From assembly GCA_027858275.1 (NCBI GenBank), contig JAQIDA010000041.1, forward strand, positions 1 through 10,672: a stretch of 10,672 nucleotides of DNA. The letters are read 5' to 3'. Source of the DNA: Candidatus Kapaibacterium sp. Lineage in GTDB: Bacteria; Bacteroidota; Ignavibacteria; Kapaibacteriales; UBA2268. Both the position numbers and the translations under genes were made by a program. Positions 6,954 to 10,672 of this stretch are shown here, in pieces; within the stretch, counting starts at the first letter, position 1; each line of letters starts with the position of its first letter. A model generated the notes under the pieces. The model searched no databases, was not told where the DNA came from, and was given only the letters and a program-made list of their open reading frames with translations.

Positions 6954-9482
6954 CTATTCTTTTTGATCTGATTTTCTTATCAATGTTTTTAGCTCGAATG
7001 TTTCGTCCGGAACGGCTGAGACGGACAGAGTCAAATAACCTCCGTTATGCCAAAGATAAATTTGATCTTGATAATGTTTGGACAATGGGTTGCCTGATGA
7101 ACCGCCCGGAATTGATGTATATATGTATTCCTCTTCCGAATCACTTATAAATCTGACAGTTGCTCCGGTGAGAGCTTCGAAATGTTTGTTATAATTCCTC
7201 TCACCATTATTGATGGTTGTATTGTCTCCCCCGGCTTCTATCGGACCTACCGTGACAGTTCCTTCCAATAATTTATCGCCGCTGAGTTTATGCCGTAGAA
7301 TATATCCGTGAACAGCTCCGTATTTCCAATCTTTGATATCTGAATCCGGATAAATAAGATTTAATCTCCCCAGTGCTTCTCTGAAGCTTTTGAGAATTAT
7401 ATAATCTCGCACTTCTTTTTCTTCTGTGTTAACATCATCGAAGCGCAGATCTCGTTTGTTATTCACTATTTCCGCGAGTTTATTGCCGGCAAAGCCGGAA
7501 ATCATACTATACTCATTGTATAAATCATCACCGAGTTCATCAGCAAAAGTATTATACAATAATCGTTCGAGCAATGAAGTGTAAATAGTCGGTGCAGCTG
7601 TATGCGGAAAAAGATTATTGTCCCATTCCGCCAAGAGTATCAGTGCTTGTTTTTCTTGTTCGTTCATATTGTTTTGATTGCCTATCAAAACAGGAATAAG
7701 CACTTTCAACAGATCTGAGGCATAGGCTGACATCACGTCATTTTGCATCCTTCTGGCATCAATTGATGTATATTCATCATCATTTGCTTGGATGAATTCT
7801 TTTAACAACTCATTGATACGATCTGCTCTCGACGGCGGCTCCCAATAGTATGACAGGAACTCATCATGATCTCGAGATAATTTATTATTAGCGGCAATGA
7901 TATAATTCTTTTCAGGGTTGGAACCGACATCAGAGACAATTATATTGAAATCGTCCTTCCATCCAAAATCTTCGTATCTACCCGGATTGGGCAGTATCAG
8001 ATTACACTTTTCGTTTCGATTCGGTACGATACCTGCCGAAAGGACAGAGATATTAGCATCTTTATCGGCAAAAACAAAATTCACCGCAGGCGAACCCCAA
8101 CTCAAAAGCGCTGATTCAAATTCATCAATACTTCTTGACGAGCTGATACCGATGAGAGAGCTGATTTCATCAGTCACTTCAGTTCCGGTCCATCTGTATG
8201 TAAGACAGTATTTATCTACAAATTTATTCAATATGTCAGATTCACTCATATTCAAATAATTTGCAATTCGAGTATCTGAAATCACAATGGATCGCTCTGT
8301 ATAGCGCTTATAGAAAACAAAATTTATTTCGCCTTTTATCTTGATGGTATCTTTCACAAACTTGAATTTGCGGCTTTCACCATTCATGTCAATATACTTG
8401 TCGCTGTGAGCAGAATCTGTTTTTTCGATAAAATAATCACAATCATCTATTTTTATATCCGCAACGCCCCAGACTATACTGTCATTTCTGCCGATATAAA
8501 AGCCCGGTATACCGGGAGATGTCAGCCCTACAGTGTTGAACTCGGGGCAAGATATATGTACTTGATACCACTGAGCGGGAAGATTTAAACTTGAGTGAGG
8601 ATCATTGGCAAGCACTACTCCTGATCGCTCCCCGATTGTTTTTTTCATCACCCATACATTACTGCCTGCCGAAGTTCCGCGAACTCCGGAAATAGTTCGG
8701 GCTGTACGGACAGTTTGACTCAGATCAGAATTGAATTCAAATAAGTTCTCATATTCATTTGTATCTAAATCAAATTGAAAATTAGGTTTATCGGTCCTCT
8801 CCTCAATTTCAGATTTTTCATCGTATACACAGGGAGCAAAATACGGATATTGGGGAATATAGTAGATTGCTTCTCGGATTCCTTTTTTGTCGGCAATATC
8901 CCCAAATATTAAATCTGTAATAAAGCCTGAACTGCTGCGGAAAGCCGATAGTCGCTGCACAAGGATGCAATCTGTCGGACGCCATAATTCAGGTTTATAC
9001 TCCAAATAAGAAAATTCAAATGAATAATTTGCTTGTTCATTTTGAATTACATAGTTCACTCCTGCAGCGTAAGAATCTAATATTGATTTCGTTTCGTCGG
9101 GCATTTGAGAATATGTTTTGTCAGCAATTTCATCAATTCCGAGGCATCTCATAAAGTGATCATTTTCGAGGTATTTCTTCCCGAAAACTTCGGAGAGTCT
9201 TCCTGATGCTGTTCTTCTCAACATATCCATTTGCCAGAGTCTGTCACCAGCATGCAAATAGCCAAGCGCAAAGTAAGAGTCCGGTTGATTCTTTGCGACT
9301 ACGTGAGGGATGCCGTATTTATTCCTAAATATCTGTATGTCGGATTTCACTGCCTCAGCTTTGGGATAGCTCACCCCTGTCTCAACATCCGCGCTTGTAA
9401 TTTTATCAATAAAATACAAGACGGCCAGACTGACGATAAGGACACTCAGTATAATCGCGGCAAATTTATTAAAAATCGACAT
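6954..9482 (-). CDS. Penicillin-acylase-family N-terminal-nucleophile amidase
   Basis: An 842-residue precursor of usual length. Residues 8-25 are a hydrophobic signal or anchor, so the enzyme should work in the periplasm or on the inner membrane. The alpha part has the family's FRNKYGIPHV, FALGYLHAGDRLWQMDMLRR and ASGRLSEVFG blocks (about 52-101). The self-cleavage site is G273/S274 in SAGSNVWVMKK; S274 would become the N-terminal nucleophile of a beta chain of about 569 residues. Further family marks are the AANN stretch (N532/N533, the likely oxyanion-hole Asn), SRADRI with R555, GAVHGYILRHKL (722-733), VGPIEAGGDNTT (745-756) and the GGSSGNPLSKHYQDQ stretch (793-807). Members hydrolyse amides such as beta-lactam side chains, acyl-homoserine lactones or lipopeptides; the substrate cannot be chosen here. 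The start directly abuts the SDR stop (TAA|ATG) with only a weak Shine-Dalgarno, so translation is probably coupled to that gene. Confidence 0.94.
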   Translation of the reverse strand: MSIFNKFAAIILSVLIVSLAVLYFIDKITSADVETGVSYPKAEAVKSDIQIFRNKYGIPHVVAKNQPDSYFALGYLHAGDRLWQMDMLRRTASGRLSEVFGKKYLENDHFMRCLGIDEIADKTYSQMPDETKSILDSYAAGVNYVIQNEQANYSFEFSYLEYKPELWRPTDCILVQRLSAFRSSSGFITDLIFGDIADKKGIREAIYYIPQYPYFAPCVYDEKSEIEERTDKPNFQFDLDTNEYENLFEFNSDLSQTVRTARTISGVRGTSAGSNVWVMKKTIGERSGVVLANDPHSSLNLPAQWYQVHISCPEFNTVGLTSPGIPGFYIGRNDSIVWGVADIKIDDCDYFIEKTDSAHSDKYIDMNGESRKFKFVKDTIKIKGEINFVFYKRYTERSIVISDTRIANYLNMSESDILNKFVDKYCLTYRWTGTEVTDEISSLIGISSSRSIDEFESALLSWGSPAVNFVFADKDANISVLSAGIVPNRNEKCNLILPNPGRYEDFGWKDDFNIIVSDVGSNPEKNYIIAANNKLSRDHDEFLSYYWEPPSRADRINELLKEFIQANDDEYTSIDARRMQNDVMSAYASDLLKVLIPVLIGNQNNMNEQEKQALILLAEWDNNLFPHTAAPTIYTSLLERLLYNTFADELGDDLYNEYSMISGFAGNKLAEIVNNKRDLRFDDVNTEEKEVRDYIILKSFREALGRLNLIYPDSDIKDWKYGAVHGYILRHKLSGDKLLEGTVTVGPIEAGGDNTTINNGERNYNKHFEALTGATVRFISDSEEEYIYTSIPGGSSGNPLSKHYQDQIYLWHNGGYLTLSVSAVPDETFELKTLIRKSDQKE

Positions 9483-10469
9483 TTATAACCACTTATTTTC
9501 TTTGTACCAATCTATTGCTTCTCGGATACTGTCTTCAATAGTCAATTCCTGTTTGTACCCGAAGTCTTTCTTTGCTTTATCTACGGAACAGATCCAATAG
9601 TTCTGAATAAAGTCAACTCCCTTTTCGTAATTAAATACCGGAGGCTTCTTGGAGAATGTACCGAGTATCTGCGAAATTGCCGCAGCAGTCAGAACTACAA
9701 TATGAGGTAATCGTATCTTGAAAATATATTTTTTGCCGACGGCTTCTCGGATCACTTCAATTAATTGAGGCCATGTATAGAATTCATCGGAAGAAATGAA
9801 GTATGTCTCGCCTATTGTATTGTCAGAAAAAGCTGCGTCAACACAGCCTCGTACCAGATCCCCGGACTGAATCAGACTTAGGTATTTCGGTTTGAATCCC
9901 ACAATTGTACCGACACCCATTTGGGCGGCTTTGAATATTTTGAAGATTTCCTCGTCACGAGGTCCGAACACAGCCGATGCTCTTATGATTGTTATCGGGA
10001 ATTTATCTTTGAACTTTAATACCTGATCTTCAGCGGCTTTTTTGCTTTTGCCGTAAGATGTCAGAGGTTTGCATTCTGATGTTTCATCAACGGGATTATC
10101 CAAAGATACGGAAGGCCCCGCGACTGTCTGGCTGCTCATAAACAAGAAACGCTTTATGCCGGGATTGTGTTCTTCAACTGCTCTTAAGAGATTCAATGTT
10201 CCGTCACGATTGCCCTTCAGAAACTCATCATAATCTTTCGCGAAAGTCACTCCGGCAATATGAAATACATAATCTACGCCTTTGACTGCTTCTGCCAAAG
10301 CTTCGGGATCATCCAGTGAAGCTCTCACGATTTCATAAGGCTTGTCCTTCAGCCATCTCATATTACTCTTTTTTCGAGCTATACATCTAACTTCTAAGCC
10401 TCTCTCGTGTAACAAATCAGCCAAATGGCTGCCGATAAATCCGGTCGCCCCGGTTACTAATGCTTTCAT
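9483..10469 (-). CDS. Extended SDR, NAD-dependent epimerase/dehydratase family
   Basis: A 328-residue Rossmann-fold oxidoreductase. The nucleotide-binding glycines G7-x-x-G10-x-x-G13 (TGATGFIG) start at residue 6. ARKKS after the second strand has basic residues that may favour NADP. The catalytic set is S112/S113 in FMSSQTVAGPS, then Y139 and K143 in SYGKSK. IIRASAVFGPRD (161-172) and DLVRGCVDAAF follow the epimerase pattern. The late WICSVDKAKKDFGY stretch and the C-terminal WYKENKWL belong to a common bacterial subgroup annotated only as NAD-dependent epimerase/dehydratase and related to 3-beta-HSD, dihydroflavonol reductase and HpnA-like proteins. It is cytoplasmic; the substrate (sugar nucleotide, sterol-like or other ketone/alcohol) is unknown. 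The start fits the canonical N-terminus, with an AGGA 10 bases upstream. It is first in a pair with the penicillin acylase gene, whose ATG directly follows this stop. Confidence 0.93.
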   Translation of the reverse strand: MKALVTGATGFIGSHLADLLHERGLEVRCIARKKSNMRWLKDKPYEIVRASLDDPEALAEAVKGVDYVFHIAGVTFAKDYDEFLKGNRDGTLNLLRAVEEHNPGIKRFLFMSSQTVAGPSVSLDNPVDETSECKPLTSYGKSKKAAEDQVLKFKDKFPITIIRASAVFGPRDEEIFKIFKAAQMGVGTIVGFKPKYLSLIQSGDLVRGCVDAAFSDNTIGETYFISSDEFYTWPQLIEVIREAVGKKYIFKIRLPHIVVLTAAAISQILGTFSKKPPVFNYEKGVDFIQNYWICSVDKAKKDFGYKQELTIEDSIREAIDWYKENKWL

Positions 10470-10672
10470 ATCAGTGAAGTCCTATATCTTTATTAAATTT
10501 TTGTTTTATATTCAATTACTTCGAAAATACAGAACATCTGCTATTAATTCAACAGATTTGTCGTTTTTCTCAGTATTATGAAATAGTTAACCAAAAAAGA
10601 TTCTTTTTTGTTTGAATCAATTTCAAAAATTACTAATTTATAATTTATGACGATTTGCAACAGGACGATTGC
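10470..10672 (-). promoter_or_regulatory. AT-rich leader upstream of the SDR/acylase pair
   Basis: About 200 bp with no supported gene, preceding the first gene of the pair. An AGGA ribosome binding site lies at 10480-10483 on the minus strand. Further out is an A/T hairpin, CAAAAAAG-ATT-CTTTTTTG (10592-10610), with GATTC/GAATC flanking repeats, and at the very edge a short direct repeat (GACGATTTGC at 10649, GACGATTGC at 10664). A promoter is expected here by position, but I see no convincing -35/-10 pair. Confidence 0.35.

Noticed and set aside
7918..8259. Plus-strand open frame of 113 codons inside the acylase gene
   Set aside because: It is a shadow of the strongly supported penicillin acylase frame, with no own motif or ribosome binding site.
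1..10672. CRISPR array, insertion sequence, tRNA, rRNA or phage/defence genes
   Set aside because: I saw no regularly spaced direct repeats, transposase motifs, cloverleaf sequence or nuclease/helicase genes; the six genes have ordinary envelope, redox, signalling and transport roles.

Overview
The window is a moderately AT-rich bacterial fragment (about 40 % G+C by eye). It carries six intact protein genes, all on the minus strand, so it is read from high to low coordinates. The best taxonomic clue is the large secreted protein encoded at 2509-6279. It ends in a type IX secretion (T9SS) sorting domain with an N-x-PNPF motif and combines VWA, ASH-type (choice-of-anchor D) and WD40 modules. 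T9SS is confined to the Bacteroidota/Chlorobiota side of the FCB group. This domain mix in a non-Flavobacterium-like background suggests Ignavibacteria, Kapabacteria or a related lineage. The lineage is inference; I cannot place it more precisely from sequence reading alone.

Layout in transcription order. (1) 10469-9483: an extended short-chain dehydrogenase/reductase of the NAD-dependent epimerase/dehydratase family. (2) 9482-6954: a penicillin-acylase-family Ntn hydrolase with an N-terminal export signal or anchor; its ATG directly abuts the SDR stop codon (TAA|ATG), so the two are almost certainly co-translated. (3) 6889-6473: a stand-alone receiver-domain response regulator, 64 bp further on with its own Shine-Dalgarno sequence. 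(4) After a gap of about 190 bp, 6279-2509: the 1256-residue secreted VWA/ASH/Ig-like/WD40/ASH/cohesin-like/T9SS protein. (5) 2465-1125: a reductive-dehalogenase-like cobalamin/2x[4Fe-4S] protein whose catalytic domain follows three built-in membrane helices. (6) 1118-213: an EamA/DMT-family ten-helix transporter, 6 bp downstream of gene 5. The edges (1-212 and 10470-10672) hold no gene that I can support.

Functional reading: genes 5 and 6 look like one transcriptional unit, an inner-membrane redox enzyme probably facing the cytoplasm plus a small-molecule transporter. Genes 1 and 2 look like another, a cytoplasmic oxidoreductase plus an envelope amidase. Gene 4 is a surface or secreted protein probably built for binding. 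No mobile element, CRISPR array, tRNA or rRNA is visible, and nothing looks like a defence island. The most unusual items are the membrane-fused RdhA-like protein, a perfect 14-bp hairpin inside the signal-peptide codons of gene 4, and a perfect 16-bp palindrome in the 43-bp gap before gene 5.
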